Source of the DNA: Nocardioides sp. WS12
Lineage (GTDB): Bacteria > Actinomycetota > Actinomycetes > Propionibacteriales > Nocardioidaceae
Length of the DNA: 64,000 nucleotides
Direction of reading: 5' to 3'
Assembly: GCF_014108865.1 (NCBI RefSeq)
Contig: NZ_CP053928.1
Span: forward strand, 3,472,001 to 3,536,000
Below the pieces are notes generated by a model. That model was not told the origin of the DNA, ran no database searches, and was given only the letters and a program-made list of their open reading frames with translations. Both the position numbers and the translations under genes were made by a program. Shown here in pieces: positions 38,525-48,184 of the stretch. Every line of letters starts with the position of its first letter. The first letter of the stretch is position 1.

Positions 38525-40315
38525 ATGGCGACCGAAGTCACTCTCCCCGCACTCGGCGAATCCGTCACCGAAGGCACCGTTACCCGCTGGCTCAAGCAGG
38601 TCGGTGACCAGATCGCGATCGACGAGCCTTTGCTCGAAGTGTCCACCGACAAGGTCGACACCGAGATCCCGTCTCCGGTCGCGGGCACGCTGCTCGAGAT
38701 CAAGGCCGCCGAGGACGAAACCGTCGAGGTCGGCGCCGTTCTCGCAGTGATCGGTGAAGCCGGCGAGGGTTCCGCCGCGGCGCCGGCTGCGCCCGCCGAG
38801 GAGGCTCCGGCTGCTCCGGCTGCCGAGGAGCCCGCCGCCCCTGCTCCGGTCGAAGAGGCGCCCGCCGCCCCGGCTCCCGCCGAGGCACCCGCTGCGGAAG
38901 CACCGGCCGCTGAAGCTCCCGCCGCCGGCGGTGCCGCCACCGGTACGGCGGTCACGCTCCCCGCGCTCGGTGAGTCCGTCACCGAAGGCACCGTCACCCG
39001 CTGGCTCAAGCAGGTCGGCGACGCCGTCGCTGTCGACGAGCCGCTGCTCGAGGTCTCCACCGACAAGGTCGACACCGAGATCCCGTCTCCGGTCGCGGGC
39101 ACGCTGCTCGAGATCAAGGCCGCTGAGGACGAGACGGTCGAGGTCGGCGCCGAGCTGGCCATCATCGGTTCCGGTACGCCGGCCGCTGCTCCGGCCGCGC
39201 CCGCCGCTCCTGCTGCTCCGGCTCCTGCTGCTCCGGCCCCGGTCGAGGCTGCTCCCGCTCCTGCCGCACCGGCTCCTGCCGCACCGGCTCCTGCCGCACC
39301 GGCTCCTGCCGCACCGGCTCCTGCCGCTCCGGCCCCGGCCACCCCGGCTCCCGCGCCGGCTGCACCCGCCCCGGCACCCGCCGCCTCCGAGGACGGCCCC
39401 GGCTACGTCACTCCCCTGGTCCGCAAGCTCGCCGCCCAGCACGGTGTCGACCTCGCCCGGGTCAGCGGCTCGGGCGTGGGTGGACGGATCCGCAAGCAGG
39501 ACGTCCTGGACGCCGCAGCGTCGCTCAAGGCTGCCGCTCCGGCACCCGCCGCTGCTGCTCCGGCGGCCGCTGCTCCCGCCGCCGCGTCGGCCAGCCCGTC
39601 GCCGCTGCGCGGCCAGACCGTCAAGGTCAGCCGCCTGCGCAAGATCATCGCCGAGCGCATGGTCGACTCGCTCCACGTGTCGGCCCAGCTCACCCAGGTC
39701 GTCGAGGTCGACGTCACCAACATCGCCCGCCTGCGCGAGAGCGAAAAGGCCGACTTCCTGGCCCGCGAGGGCGTGAAGCTGTCGTACCTGCCGTTCTTCA
39801 CCAAGGCAGCGATCGACACCCTCAAGCAGCACCCGTCGCTCAACGCCACGATCGACCTGCCCGCGGGCGAGATCACCTACTACGACCGCGAGAACGTCGC
39901 GTTCGCCGTCGACACCGAGCGTGGCCTGCTGACGCCGGTCATCAAGGACGCCGGCGACCTGTCGATCTCGGGCCTGGCCAAGAAGATCTCTGATGTTGCC
40001 GAGCGGACCCGCACGAACAAGATCGGTCCGGACGAACTGTCCGGCGGCACGTTCACGATCACGAACCTGGGCAGTTTCGGCGCCCTGTGGGACACGCCGA
40101 TCATCAACCAGCCGCAGGTCGCCATCCTCGGCCCCGGTGCCGTGGTGAAGCGTGCGGTCGTCATCGACGACGACGACCTCGGCGAGACCATCGCGGTGCG
40201 CCACATGGTCTACCTCGCGCTGACCTACGACCACCGCGTGGTCGACGGTGCCGACGCCGGTCGCTTCCTGCGTGACCTGAAGAAGCGCCTCGAGTCGGGC
40301 CAGTTCGAAGTCTGA
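38525..40315 (+). CDS. sucB: Dihydrolipoamide acyltransferase E2 (2-oxoglutarate dehydrogenase complex) with two lipoyl domains
   Basis: 596 residues. Two lipoyl domains (1-80 and about 139-218) each carry the lipoylated lysine in the STDKVDTEI motif (Lys43 and Lys181). They are joined by Ala/Pro-rich linkers, followed by the E3-binding domain (about 295-333, [20 protein letters not shown]) and the catalytic domain with [15 protein letters not shown] near the C-terminus. In actinobacteria this E2 may serve both pyruvate and 2-oxoglutarate dehydrogenase. LipB and LipA, which lipoylate it, are encoded nearby. The DNA of the lipoyl domains is partly identical (see repeats). Confidence 0.94.
   Translation: MATEVTLPALGESVTEGTVTRWLKQVGDQIAIDEPLLEVSTDKVDTEIPSPVAGTLLEIKAAEDETVEVGAVLAVIGEAGEGSAAAPAAPAEEAPAAPAAEEPAAPAPVEEAPAAPAPAEAPAAEAPAAEAPAAGGAATGTAVTLPALGESVTEGTVTRWLKQVGDAVAVDEPLLEVSTDKVDTEIPSPVAGTLLEIKAAEDETVEVGAELAIIGSGTPAAAPAAPAAPAAPAPAAPAPVEAAPAPAAPAPAAPAPAAPAPAAPAPAAPAPATPAPAPAAPAPAPAASEDGPGYVTPLVRKLAAQHGVDLARVSGSGVGGRIRKQDVLDAAASLKAAAPAPAAAAPAAAAPAAASASPSPLRGQTVKVSRLRKIIAERMVDSLHVSAQLTQVVEVDVTNIARLRESEKADFLAREGVKLSYLPFFTKAAIDTLKQHPSLNATIDLPAGEITYYDRENVAFAVDTERGLLTPVIKDAGDLSISGLAKKISDVAERTRTNKIGPDELSGGTFTITNLGSFGALWDTPIINQPQVAILGPGAVVKRAVVIDDDDLGETIAVRHMVYLALTYDHRVVDGADAGRFLRDLKKRLESGQFEV
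38642..38709 (+). repeat. 68-bp exact direct repeat in sucB, copy 1
   Basis: This 68-base stretch of the first lipoyl domain is identical to 39056-39123 in the second (offset 414 bases, 138 codons). It covers the lipoyl-lysine region. Identity at silent sites suggests recent duplication or gene conversion. Confidence 0.9.
39056..39123 (+). repeat. 68-bp exact direct repeat in sucB, copy 2
   Basis: Second copy of the stretch at 38642-38709, in the second lipoyl domain. Flanking bases of the two domains differ at several silent positions, so the identical block has a defined edge. Confidence 0.9.
39257..39325 (+). repeat. 15-bp tandem repeat in the sucB linker
   Basis: GCTCCTGCCGCACCG occurs four times in perfect tandem (39257-39316), followed by an imperfect copy. 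It encodes the flexible Ala/Pro linker between the second lipoyl domain and the E3-binding domain and is likely length-variable between strains. Confidence 0.85.
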
Positions 40316-40334
40316 GGTCCCTCTGACAACACGA

Positions 40335-40364
40335 GCCCCCGGTCCGCGACAGCGGACCGGGGGC
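40335..40364. terminator. Bidirectional hairpin terminator between sucB and the lipoprotein gene
   Basis: GCCCCCGGTCCGC and its exact complement form a 13-bp GC-rich stem with the loop GACA, placed between two convergent genes. Confidence 0.85.
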
Positions 40365-40375
40365 TTCGTCGTCGC

Positions 40376-41293
40376 CTACCGAGTGGTCGCGTCGAGGGCG
40401 ACGTCGAAGGTGGTCGTGACCCGCTGACCACCGACCTCGACGGTCGTCGATCCCTTGCTCGACGAGGTCGCACGGATCGGCCCGAGGAGGCCGCTCTTCC
40501 CACGGACGACACCCGTCGCCGTACTGATGCCGTCGATGATCTTCCCGGCCGGGGTGTCCCCCGGCTCGGCCGTCTGGGTGGACGCGACCTCGATCGCGTA
40601 TCCACCGTCGGTGAGTTCGGTGAGTTCGTACGTCGACACGACCTTCGCGCGCCTGCCGCTGGTGCCGATCTCGGACGCGACCTTCCATTGGGCGCCGACG
40701 CCGACCTCTTCGGCGGGCAAGGGCACGGCGAGCACGAAGCCCAGTCCGATCACGTCCTCGAGGATCCGGGCCACCAGGTCGGCGGCCTTGTCGCCGGGGT
40801 CGGTCTCGCGGGACACGACCCGCCCCGTCCGGTCATGGACGACGCGCATGGTCACCCCCTCGAGGTTCGCCAGCGCCTGGCGCGCCTGGGTCAGGGAGGC
40901 CTCGTCGAGTCCGCCTCCGGAGATCGTGGCCTTGCCGTAGACGACGTCGGTGACCACCTCCTCGTCGGAGACGTCGACGATCGTCGTCGTGAACGGGATG
41001 GCCATCGGCACGGTGGTTGGCTCCGACGACAGGAAGTCGTCATCGGTGGTCGAGGTCAGTGCGAGGGTGCTCGTCTCCGAGTGCCCTTTCTCGACGTCGA
41101 GGGCGACCACTCGCCGCGGTGCGACGCCCGCGTCCACCAGGGTGACCACGGCCGGAACGACCGGCGCAGCGACGGCGCTGGTGGCCGTCGCGCTCGGCTC
41201 GGCCTTCGGCTCGTCGGCGTCGCTGCACGCCGCCAGGGCCAGAACGGCGACGACTCCGATCACCAGGGAACGACGGGGACGTGCGACGGGCAT
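40376..41293 (-). CDS. Exported lipoprotein, DUF6263-like
   Basis: 305 residues from ATG 41293, chosen because GAGGAG lies 5 bases upstream. A lipoprotein signal (VVAVLALAAC, Cys23) is followed by a Ser/Ala-rich linker and a domain of about 260 residues with repeated beta-strand patterns (VVALDVEKGHSET, TMRVVHDRTGRVVSRE, GAQWKVASEI). It resembles DUF6263 proteins, whose role is unknown. It is antisense to its neighbours and sits between sucB and the TIGR01777 gene, which are adjacent in mycobacteria. Confidence 0.7.
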   Translation of the reverse strand: MPVARPRRSLVIGVVAVLALAACSDADEPKAEPSATATSAVAAPVVPAVVTLVDAGVAPRRVVALDVEKGHSETSTLALTSTTDDDFLSSEPTTVPMAIPFTTTIVDVSDEEVVTDVVYGKATISGGGLDEASLTQARQALANLEGVTMRVVHDRTGRVVSRETDPGDKAADLVARILEDVIGLGFVLAVPLPAEEVGVGAQWKVASEIGTSGRRAKVVSTYELTELTDGGYAIEVASTQTAEPGDTPAGKIIDGISTATGVVRGKSGLLGPIRATSSSKGSTTVEVGGQRVTTTFDVALDATTR

Positions 41294-41359
41294 GGATCTC
41301 CTCGGGGTGGGTGCCGCCACAGGGTGCCACGCTCACCAGTGCGGTGGGAGGGTTTGACC

Positions 41360-42268
41360 ATGACCACGCCCACAGGACTGTCCGTCGTCGTTGCCGGCTC
41401 ATCCGGCTTTCTCGGGAGCCACCTGTGCACGGAACTCGAGTCCCGCGGCCACGAGGTGACCCGACTGGTCCGCCGCGACGCACAAGGACCACGTGAGTCG
41501 ACGTGGGATCCGCAGGGCGGCGTGGTCGACGCTTCCGTCATCGGCGCGGCCGACGTCGTCGTGAACCTCGCCGGCGCACCGTTGATCGGCAACCCCCACT
41601 CGAAGCGTTGGGCCGAGGCGGTGCGCACCAGTCGGGTCGCGACGACCGGCACCCTCGCCACCACCATCGCGGCCCTCGCGAAGCCGCCCGCGCTGGTCAA
41701 CGCCTCCGGCGTCAGCTGGTACGGCGACCACGGCTCCGCGTTGCTGACCGAGTCCTCCGACACCCGTGGCCACGCCCTGCTCACCCGGGTCTGCCGCGAG
41801 TGGGAAGCGGCGGCCCAGCCTGCGATCGGCGCCGGCGCTCGCGTCGTACTGCTCCGGACAGCGCCGGTGCAGGACCGCACCAATCCGCCGCTGCAGCAAC
41901 AGCGCCTGCAGTTCAAGGCGGGGCTCGGCGGCCGCCTCGGCAACGGGCAGCAGCACATGCCGCTGATCTCGCGGCGGGACTGGGTGGGCGCGGTGGCGTT
42001 CCTCGTCGAACACCCGACCGCTGCCGGCCCGGTGAACGTCTGCGCTCCCACGACGCCGACCAACGCGGACTTCACGCGGACCCTGGCCGACCTCGTGCAC
42101 CGGCCGGCATTCTTCGCGGTCCCGTCGCCCGTGCTGAAACTGGCCGCCGGGGCGATGTCCGACGAGGTGCTCGGCTCGCTCAACCTGCGTCCGCAGGCAC
42201 TGCTCGACCTGGGGTATCAGTTCGCGGACCCGGACGTCGCCGCCGTACTCGCCACCGGGCTCTCCTGA
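41360..42268 (+). CDS. TIGR01777-family NAD-dependent epimerase/dehydratase
   Basis: 302 residues from ATG 41360. A short-chain-dehydrogenase-like fold is evident: VVVAGSSGFLGSHLCTELES (nucleotide binding), VVNLAGAPL, VNASGVSWYGDHG and the C-terminal DUF1731 segment (FAVPSPVLKLAAGAM ... [17 protein letters not shown]). Its reaction is unknown. The position between sucB and lipB equals Rv2216 in M. tuberculosis. The 3' end overlaps the convergent exported-protein gene by 52 bases. Confidence 0.9.
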   Translation: MTTPTGLSVVVAGSSGFLGSHLCTELESRGHEVTRLVRRDAQGPRESTWDPQGGVVDASVIGAADVVVNLAGAPLIGNPHSKRWAEAVRTSRVATTGTLATTIAALAKPPALVNASGVSWYGDHGSALLTESSDTRGHALLTRVCREWEAAAQPAIGAGARVVLLRTAPVQDRTNPPLQQQRLQFKAGLGGRLGNGQQHMPLISRRDWVGAVAFLVEHPTAAGPVNVCAPTTPTNADFTRTLADLVHRPAFFAVPSPVLKLAAGAMSDEVLGSLNLRPQALLDLGYQFADPDVAAVLATGLS

Positions 42269-42798
42269 ACCGAGGCCAGCAACCACTGCCCGCCGACCGC
42301 ACGGAACTCCAACTCACGGGTGGTCGCCTGGTCCTGCGGCAACATCCGCCGCTCGCCCGTCCCGACCGCCTCCGCCCCGACCAACCGGTCCGTCACGACC
42401 AGCACCAGCCGCCGTTCGGTCCGTGCCCGCAACTCGACCTCGAGCACCTGCATCGACATGCCCTCGATCCGCAGCCCGCGCTCACGCCAGGCCCGGAGCA
42501 TGGCAACATCGGCAACACCTGCACGCGAGCCGTGGACGTACAGCCGACCCAACGCGGCCGGATCACCCGAGGCCCACGCCGCCGCCCGGGACCGGTCCCA
42601 CTCGCGGAGCACCGCCAGCGAACTGACCGCCCCGGCCACGCTCACGGTGCGAGCCTCGGGAGCAATCACCGCGGCGGGCACACCAGCAGGGGACGGCGCC
42701 GGATCGTCACCGCGCAAGGCCGCTCCCGCCACGAGCGCACCGACCAGCACCAGCACAGCCGTGCCCGCGAGGAGCCATCGCGATCCCGAGATCCGCAT
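42217..42798 (-). CDS. Exported or membrane-anchored hypothetical protein
   Basis: 193 residues. An N-terminal hydrophobic segment ([21 protein letters not shown]) acts as signal or anchor. The outside part has [21 protein letters not shown] and [13 protein letters not shown], reminiscent of an NTF2-like (SnoaL-like) fold, but I cannot assign a function. Its 3' end overlaps the TIGR01777 gene, and it is divergent from lipB. Confidence 0.65.
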   Translation of the reverse strand: MRISGSRWLLAGTAVLVLVGALVAGAALRGDDPAPSPAGVPAAVIAPEARTVSVAGAVSSLAVLREWDRSRAAAWASGDPAALGRLYVHGSRAGVADVAMLRAWRERGLRIEGMSMQVLEVELRARTERRLVLVVTDRLVGAEAVGTGERRMLPQDQATTRELEFRAVGGQWLLASVQESPVASTAATSGSAN

Positions 42799-42869
42799 GC
42801 CCCGTTCCTACGTCAGATCGGGCGGACGTGCACCCGGTCATCCACAGGCAACGGAGTAACCTGAGCAGC

Positions 42870-43604
42870 GTGGAGTTCCGTGAGGTCGGCCTCGGCGCCG
42901 ACGCGCTCGAGTACATGGCCGCCTGGGAACTCCAACGGGAGATCCACGAGCAGGTGGTCGCAGGCACCACACCCGACACGGTGTTGCTGCTCGAGCACCC
43001 GCCGGTCTTCACGGCTGGCAGGCGCACACAGCCCCAGGACCGGCCCGCCGACCCCGGCGGCGCGCCCGTCATCGACGTCGACCGCGGCGGCGAGATCACC
43101 TTCCACGGCCCCGGTCAGCTCGTCGGCTACCCGATCGTCCGGTTGCCCAACCACGTCAAGGTGGTCGATTACGTCCGTCGGGTCGAAGAGGCGTTGATCG
43201 CCGTCTGCACCGAGTTCGGAGTGACCACCGCACGCGTCCCCGGTCGCAGCGGCGTCTGGCTCCGGGCCGACGACCGCGGCCCGGAGCGCAAGATCGCCGC
43301 CCTGGGCATTCGGGTCCGGCGCGGCGTCACGATGCACGGATTCTCGTTGAACTGCGACGTCGACCTCGGTTGGTACGACCGCTTCGTCCCGTGCGGGATC
43401 AACGATGCCGGCGTCACCTCGCTCAGCCGCGAGCTCGGGCGGGACGTCCCTGCCACCGAGGTCCTCGATGCTGTTCAACGGCACCTGAGCGACCTGCTGG
43501 CGTGGGGTTCCTACGACGCGACACCCGACTACGAGGCGCGCCCGGACCCGGCAAAGGCCCGCGCGACCGGCGGCGTGGCGCTCCTGAGTTACCCCGCACG
43601 CTGA
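42870..43604 (+). CDS. lipB: Octanoyl-[acyl carrier protein]:protein N-octanoyltransferase
   Basis: 244 residues from the GTG at 42870; the upstream frame (from 42828) has no family sequence. Conserved segments: [57 protein letters not shown] (catalytic Lys) and [11 protein letters not shown] (catalytic Cys). It transfers octanoate from ACP to lipoyl domains, for example those of SucB, and LipA then adds sulfur. An ABC exporter pair separates it from lipA. Confidence 0.94.
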   Translation: MEFREVGLGADALEYMAAWELQREIHEQVVAGTTPDTVLLLEHPPVFTAGRRTQPQDRPADPGGAPVIDVDRGGEITFHGPGQLVGYPIVRLPNHVKVVDYVRRVEEALIAVCTEFGVTTARVPGRSGVWLRADDRGPERKIAALGIRVRRGVTMHGFSLNCDVDLGWYDRFVPCGINDAGVTSLSRELGRDVPATEVLDAVQRHLSDLLAWGSYDATPDYEARPDPAKARATGGVALLSYPAR

Positions 43605-43658
43605 CCCTATACTCGGTATCTATTGGCCGCTCGGGCCAACGGATCCCAAGGGGCCAAC

Positions 43659-44585
43659 GTGAGTGATCTCGTCATCGAGACCAGCGGACTGCGCAAGGAG
43701 TTCCGCACGCGCAAGGGCGGCCTGCGGGTCGCCGTACAGAACCTCGACCTGGCGGTTCCCGCCGGTGGTGGCGTCCACGGGTTCCTCGGCCCGAACGGGT
43801 CCGGCAAGACCACGACCATCCGGATGCTGCTCGGTCTTGCGCGCCCGACGCGCGGCACGATGCGGCTCTTCGGCGAGCCGGTGCCCGAGAAGCTGCCGCA
43901 GGTGATCGGCCGCGTCGGCGCGGTGGTCGAATCCCCGAAGTTCTCCCCCAACTTCACCGGCCAGTTCAACCTGCGCCTGCTCGCCGACGCGATCGGCGCA
44001 CCGCGCTCCCGCGTCGATGAGGCGATCGCGACCGTGCAGCTCGACGGTCGCGAGAAGGACCGTTACAAGGGCTACTCCCTCGGCATGAAGCAGCGCCTCG
44101 CGATCGCCGCGACCCTGCTCAAGGACCCGCAGTTGCTGATCCTCGACGAGCCCACCAACGGCCTGGACCCCGCCGGCATCCGCGAGATCCGCGAGACCAT
44201 CCGCAGCCTCGGTGAAGCCGGCGTGACCGTGCTGCTGAGTTCGCACATCCTTGCCGAGGTCCAGCAGGTCTGTACGTCGGCCACGATCATCGGCAACGGC
44301 AAGCTGCTCGCCTCCGGCCGGGTCGAGGACCTCCTCGGCAGCAGTACGGCGTTCCGGGTCGTCGTACCCGAACAGGCGCGAGCGCTCGAGGTGCTCGGCG
44401 CGGCGGGGCTGGAAGCTGCCACTGACGACGACACCATCCGCGTCGAGACCGAGGACGCCGCCCGGATCACCCAGGTGCTCGGCGAGGCCGGCGTCTGGTT
44501 GACGGAGCTGACCCCGCTGCGGCCCGACCTGGAGACGTTCTTCCTCGCCTTGACGGACGCCGAGCGACTGGGGGCCGAGGCATGA
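43659..44585 (+). CDS. ABC transporter ATP-binding protein
   Basis: 308 residues from GTG 43659, with AAGGGG 5 bases upstream. Walker A GPNGSGKTTTIRMLLGLARP, signature YSLGMKQRLAIA and Walker B LLILDEPTNGLDPAG are complete. Regions after 215 form the extended C-terminus of ABC-2 type exporters. It works with the permease whose ATG overlaps its stop (ATGA, 44582-44585). Substrate unknown. Confidence 0.93.
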   Translation: MSDLVIETSGLRKEFRTRKGGLRVAVQNLDLAVPAGGGVHGFLGPNGSGKTTTIRMLLGLARPTRGTMRLFGEPVPEKLPQVIGRVGAVVESPKFSPNFTGQFNLRLLADAIGAPRSRVDEAIATVQLDGREKDRYKGYSLGMKQRLAIAATLLKDPQLLILDEPTNGLDPAGIREIRETIRSLGEAGVTVLLSSHILAEVQQVCTSATIIGNGKLLASGRVEDLLGSSTAFRVVVPEQARALEVLGAAGLEAATDDDTIRVETEDAARITQVLGEAGVWLTELTPLRPDLETFFLALTDAERLGAEA

Positions 44586-45610
44586 GCGCCTTCCTCCGCC
44601 TCGCCCGCGTCGAGCTGCGTCGGCTGCTGCACCGCCGCGCTGCGCTCGTCCTGATCGCCGCCTGCTTGATCGTCCCGGTCATCATCGGTGTTGCCACCGT
44701 CCTCGACACCCGGCCGCCCTCGGCGAGCGACCTGGCGCAGGCCGAGGAGCAGATGGAGCAAGCCCGCAACGACCCGTCGTTCGAGGAGAACATCCGGCAG
44801 TGCATCGCGGACCCGCAGGGCTGGGGCGGCTACCCGGATGACCTCACCGCCGAGGAGGCCGAGAAGGCCTGCCTTGCGGACCAGGAACCCCGGCTCGACT
44901 GGTACCTCTACTCCCCGCAGCTCGACATCAGGAGCGAGCGCGACAACGGCTCCGGCATCGCGATCACGCTGCTCCTGTCGATGGCGATGATGCTGCTCGG
45001 CACCACCTTCACCGGCCACGACTGGGCCAGCGGCTCGGTGAGCAACCAGTTGCTGTTCGAGCCACGCCGCCTGCGCGTCTGGTTCGCCAAGGCACTCGTG
45101 GTCACCGGTACGGCGACCCTGCTCGCCACGGTCGTCATGTCGTCGTACTGGCTGGCCATCGGCGCGGTGGCCCGGTCCCGTGACCGGCTCGGCGACGGCG
45201 TACTCCTCGACTGCCTGCAGATGGGCTGGCGCGCGGCGGGTGTCGCCGGCGTCGCGGCCTTGCTCGGCTTCGCGCTGACCATGCTGTTCCGCAGCACCGT
45301 GGCCACCCTCGGCATCCTCTTCGGCATCGCGCTGGCCGGCGGCATCCTGCTCGGCGTCTTCGGCATCGGCGACCGGTGGAACCCCGCCCACAACGTGGGC
45401 GCAGTCGTCGCCGACGGTGTGCAGTACTACGCCGAGACGACCTGCTCCCCGAAGCAACTCGAGGAGATGGGTGATGACTTCGGAGGGGGCGTCTATTGCA
45501 CCGAGGAGCGCACACTGACCTTCGGGCAGGGCGTTGGCTTCCTCGGTACGGCGGTCGTCGGCGCGAGCCTCGGGTCGCTGCTCTGGTTCCGTCGTCGCGA
45601 CGTCCCGTAG
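44582..45610 (+). CDS. ABC-2 type transporter permease
   Basis: 342 residues with about six transmembrane segments: one near 20-42, then a large hydrophilic loop (about 45-115) and further segments from 118 on. [19 protein letters not shown] is a common ABC-2 permease motif. A second external region (about 268-310) contains Cys residues. Coupled to the ATPase gene. Together they are inserted between lipB and lipA. Confidence 0.88.
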   Translation: MSAFLRLARVELRRLLHRRAALVLIAACLIVPVIIGVATVLDTRPPSASDLAQAEEQMEQARNDPSFEENIRQCIADPQGWGGYPDDLTAEEAEKACLADQEPRLDWYLYSPQLDIRSERDNGSGIAITLLLSMAMMLLGTTFTGHDWASGSVSNQLLFEPRRLRVWFAKALVVTGTATLLATVVMSSYWLAIGAVARSRDRLGDGVLLDCLQMGWRAAGVAGVAALLGFALTMLFRSTVATLGILFGIALAGGILLGVFGIGDRWNPAHNVGAVVADGVQYYAETTCSPKQLEEMGDDFGGGVYCTEERTLTFGQGVGFLGTAVVGASLGSLLWFRRRDVP

Positions 45611-45659
45611 GACCGCTCGCGATGCCTGCTCGCCACCCCCTGCGGAGTACCCTGACGAG

Positions 45660-46604
45660 GTGACTGCTGTTCCCGATGGCCGGAAGCTCCTGCGACTCGA
45701 AGTACGCAACGCGGAGACGCCGATCGAACGCAAACCGTCGTGGATCAAGACCACCGCCCGGATGGGTCCGGAGTACACCGCGCTGCAGAAGCTGGTGAAG
45801 TCCGAGGGCCTGCACACGGTCTGCCAGGAAGCCGCCTGTCCGAACATCTTCGAGTGCTGGGAAGACCGCGAGGCCACCTTCCTCATCGGCGGCGAGCAGT
45901 GCACCCGGCGCTGCGACTTCTGCCAGATCGACACCGGCAAGCCGTTGCCGCTGGACCGTGACGAACCGCGCCGGGTCGCCGAGTCGGTCCAGAAGATGCA
46001 GCTCAAGTACGCCACCATCACCGGTGTCGCGCGCGACGACCTGCCCGACGGCGGCGCCTGGTTGTACGCCGAGACCGTCCGGATGATCCACGAGCTCAAC
46101 CCCGGCATCGGTGTGGAGAACCTGATCCCCGACTTCAACGGGATCCCGGAGCTCCTCACCGAGGTCTTCGAGTCCCGTCCCGAGGTGCTGGCCCACAACG
46201 TCGAGACGGTGCCGCGGATCTTCAAGCGGATCCGCCCGGCGTTCCGCTACGAGCGTTCGCTCGATGTGATCACCCAGGCCCGCACCTTCGGTCTGGTCAC
46301 CAAGTCGAACCTGATCCTGGGCATGGGCGAGACCCGCGAGGAGGTTTCGCAGGCGCTGCGCGACCTGCACGAAGCCGGTTGCGAGCTCATCACGATCACC
46401 CAGTACCTCCGTCCTTCACCGCGTCACCACCCCGTCGAGCGGTGGGTCAAGCCCGAGGAGTTCGTCGAGCTCGCGGCCGAGGCCGAGGAGATCGGATTCG
46501 CCGGAGTCCTCTCGGGACCGCTGGTCCGTTCGTCGTACCGGGCCGGTCGGTTGTACGGTCAGGCGATGTCCGCGCGTAGCGCGACCGCAGAAGCCACTGC
46601 CTGA
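45660..46604 (+). CDS. lipA: Lipoyl synthase
   Basis: 314 residues from the GTG at 45660. Two iron-sulfur sites are visible: auxiliary cluster [12 protein letters not shown] and radical SAM cluster CTRRCDFC, plus the C-terminal [12 protein letters not shown]. It inserts two sulfur atoms into octanoyl groups to make lipoyl cofactors for SucB and GcvH. Length and motifs are those of the family. A DUF4191 gene follows 17 bases downstream as in mycobacteria. Confidence 0.96.
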   Translation: MTAVPDGRKLLRLEVRNAETPIERKPSWIKTTARMGPEYTALQKLVKSEGLHTVCQEAACPNIFECWEDREATFLIGGEQCTRRCDFCQIDTGKPLPLDRDEPRRVAESVQKMQLKYATITGVARDDLPDGGAWLYAETVRMIHELNPGIGVENLIPDFNGIPELLTEVFESRPEVLAHNVETVPRIFKRIRPAFRYERSLDVITQARTFGLVTKSNLILGMGETREEVSQALRDLHEAGCELITITQYLRPSPRHHPVERWVKPEEFVELAAEAEEIGFAGVLSGPLVRSSYRAGRLYGQAMSARSATAEATA

Positions 46605-46621
46605 GGAGACAGCAGCACCCC

Positions 46622-47338
46622 ATGTCGAACACCCCTCTCGACCCGTCAACGATGAGCCGCCGCAAGCAGATCGTCGAGACGTACAAGATGGCCCGCAAGG
46701 TCGACAAGCCCATCCTGTGGTGGATGATCGGCGCCTTCGTGGTTGCCGGCGGCCTCGCGATGGCGCTGTTCCGGTTCGTCCTGCCCCACAACGACTCGGT
46801 CTTCAGCTGGATCCTTGCCGGCCTCGCCACGTTCCTGGTCGGCCTGCTGGCCGTCACGATCGTCTTCGGCCGCCGCGCCCAGAAGGCCGCATTCACCCAG
46901 CTCGAGGGCCAGGTCGGCGCCGCCGCCCGTGCCCTGTCGATGCTGCGTCGCGGCTGGGTCCTCGAAGAGGTCGTCGGCTTCACCAAGCAGCAGGACATGG
47001 TCCACCGCGTGGTCGGCCCTCCGGGCATCGTCCTGGTCGGCGAGGGCAACCCCAGCCGGGTCAAGCCCCTGATGGTCAGCGAGCACAAGAAGCACCAGCG
47101 CGTCGTGGGTGAGTACCCCGTCCACGAGGTGATCGTCGGCAACGACGCCGGACAGATCCCGCTCAAGAAGCTGGTCAACCACGTCCGCAAGCTCGGTCGT
47201 CAGGTCAAGCCCGCCGAGATCACCGAGATCCGCCAGCGCCTGCGTGCCCTGGACGCCCAGCGCCCCAAGGTCCCGATCCCCCGCGGCCCGGTCCCGAACT
47301 CGATGAAGGGCCAGCGCGGCAACCTCCGCGGCCGCTGA
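46622..47338 (+). CDS. DUF4191 membrane protein
   Basis: 238 residues. Two transmembrane segments (about 36-58 and 62-82) lie between a basic N-terminus and a cytosolic C-terminal domain (AARALSMLRRGWVLEEVVGF, PPGIVLVGEGNPSRVKPL). This matches the actinobacterial DUF4191 family (Rv2219-like), always next to lipA, of unknown role. It ends before a strong hairpin. Confidence 0.88.
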   Translation: MSNTPLDPSTMSRRKQIVETYKMARKVDKPILWWMIGAFVVAGGLAMALFRFVLPHNDSVFSWILAGLATFLVGLLAVTIVFGRRAQKAAFTQLEGQVGAAARALSMLRRGWVLEEVVGFTKQQDMVHRVVGPPGIVLVGEGNPSRVKPLMVSEHKKHQRVVGEYPVHEVIVGNDAGQIPLKKLVNHVRKLGRQVKPAEITEIRQRLRALDAQRPKVPIPRGPVPNSMKGQRGNLRGR

Positions 47339-47361
47339 CCCTTCCTCGCTCGCTGCAACGT

Positions 47362-47402
47362 ACTGTCCGATCCGAGTCACTGGGTGACTCGGATCGGACA
47401 GT
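47362..47402. terminator. Very stable 19-bp hairpin after the lipA-DUF4191 operon
   Basis: A perfect 19-bp inverted repeat (ACTGTCCGATCCGAGTCAC and its complement) with the 3-base loop TGG. An outer pair, CAACG at 47356-47360 and CGTTG at 47406-47410, extends it. Works as a terminator for the upstream operon; the length is unusual. Confidence 0.8.
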
Positions 47403-47430
47403 TTGCGTTGAGCGCCGGCCCGGCCATGCT

Positions 47431-47532
47431 CGTCGAGTAGCCCGAGCCGCCAGGCGATCTGTCGTGAGGGACGAGCGAAGATGTATCGAGACGCCGCAGG
47501 TTCTCCACAGGCTCCACCTTCCGAGTAGCGAC
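47431..47532. repeat. Degenerate REP-like intergenic repeat
   Basis: Contains CGTCGAGTAG (47431), GTGAGGGACGAGCG, TATCGAGAC (47484-47492), CCACAGGCTCCACC and CGAGTAGCGAC. These words recall the TCGAGTAG / CGACAGGCTCGACC repeat types of high-GC actinobacteria. Part of the 261-base gap between the DUF4191 and DUF6318 genes. Confidence 0.4.
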
Positions 47533-47599
47533 CCTCCCCCACGTCGGGATACCGTCGCTCCGCGCCCTGGTCCGGGCGCAGCACTCTCGGGAGGACCCC

Positions 47600-48184
47600 T
47601 TGCGCCCACTCCGCGCTGCTGCCACCGCACTCGTGGCCGTGCTTGCCCTGTCCAGTTGTGACGGCGGCAGCGACCCCACCGACCCCACGCCCACGGCTCA
47701 GCCGTCCGACTCCTCGTCAGCGCCGAGTACGGCGCCCCCGACCGAGAAGCCGACCGAGCCGGTGCTCCCCGAAGCGGCCACGAAGGCCACCGAGGCCGGG
47801 GCCAGGGCGTTCATCACGTACTACTGGGACTTGATCAACTACGCCCAGGTCACCGGCGACGTGAAGCCCCTCAAAGGCGTATCCGGGCCGAACTGCGCAG
47901 GCTGCAACGCGGGCATCACAGGTATCGGCCAGCACTACCGCGATGGTGGCCGCGTCGTCGGAGGCACGCATCAGGTTGAGGTTGAAAACGTCACCGAACT
48001 GACAACCAAGTCGCAGTCTGCATTCGGTTTCGAAGCAACGGTCTTCGCCAGCCACGATGCCCAGACCATCGTTGCCAGCGATGGAACTCAAGATCAGCGA
48101 GACCCTGGCACGGACGAGTTCACTGTCTACCTTCTGTGGGTCGATGCAGAGCGATGGCGCCTGGACGTCATGGAAATCCAATGA
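47600..48184 (+). CDS. DUF6318-like exported lipoprotein
   Basis: 194 residues starting at TTG 47600, chosen because GGGAGGA lies about 5 bases upstream. Lipoprotein signal LALSSC (Cys20), then a Ser/Thr/Pro-rich linker (about 25-55) and a domain beginning ARAFITYYWDLINYAQVTGD with the cysteine pair CAGCNAGI. This is the DUF6318 pattern; function unknown. Its stop overlaps the ATG of the PKD-domain gene. The DNA is visibly less GC-rich than neighbouring genes. Confidence 0.78.
   Translation: MRPLRAAATALVAVLALSSCDGGSDPTDPTPTAQPSDSSSAPSTAPPTEKPTEPVLPEAATKATEAGARAFITYYWDLINYAQVTGDVKPLKGVSGPNCAGCNAGITGIGQHYRDGGRVVGGTHQVEVENVTELTTKSQSAFGFEATVFASHDAQTIVASDGTQDQRDPGTDEFTVYLLWVDAERWRLDVMEIQ

Noticed and set aside
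39257..39325. Tandem 15-bp repeats considered as a CRISPR-like array
   Set aside because: No spacers; the units are contiguous, in frame and encode the Ala/Pro linker of SucB.
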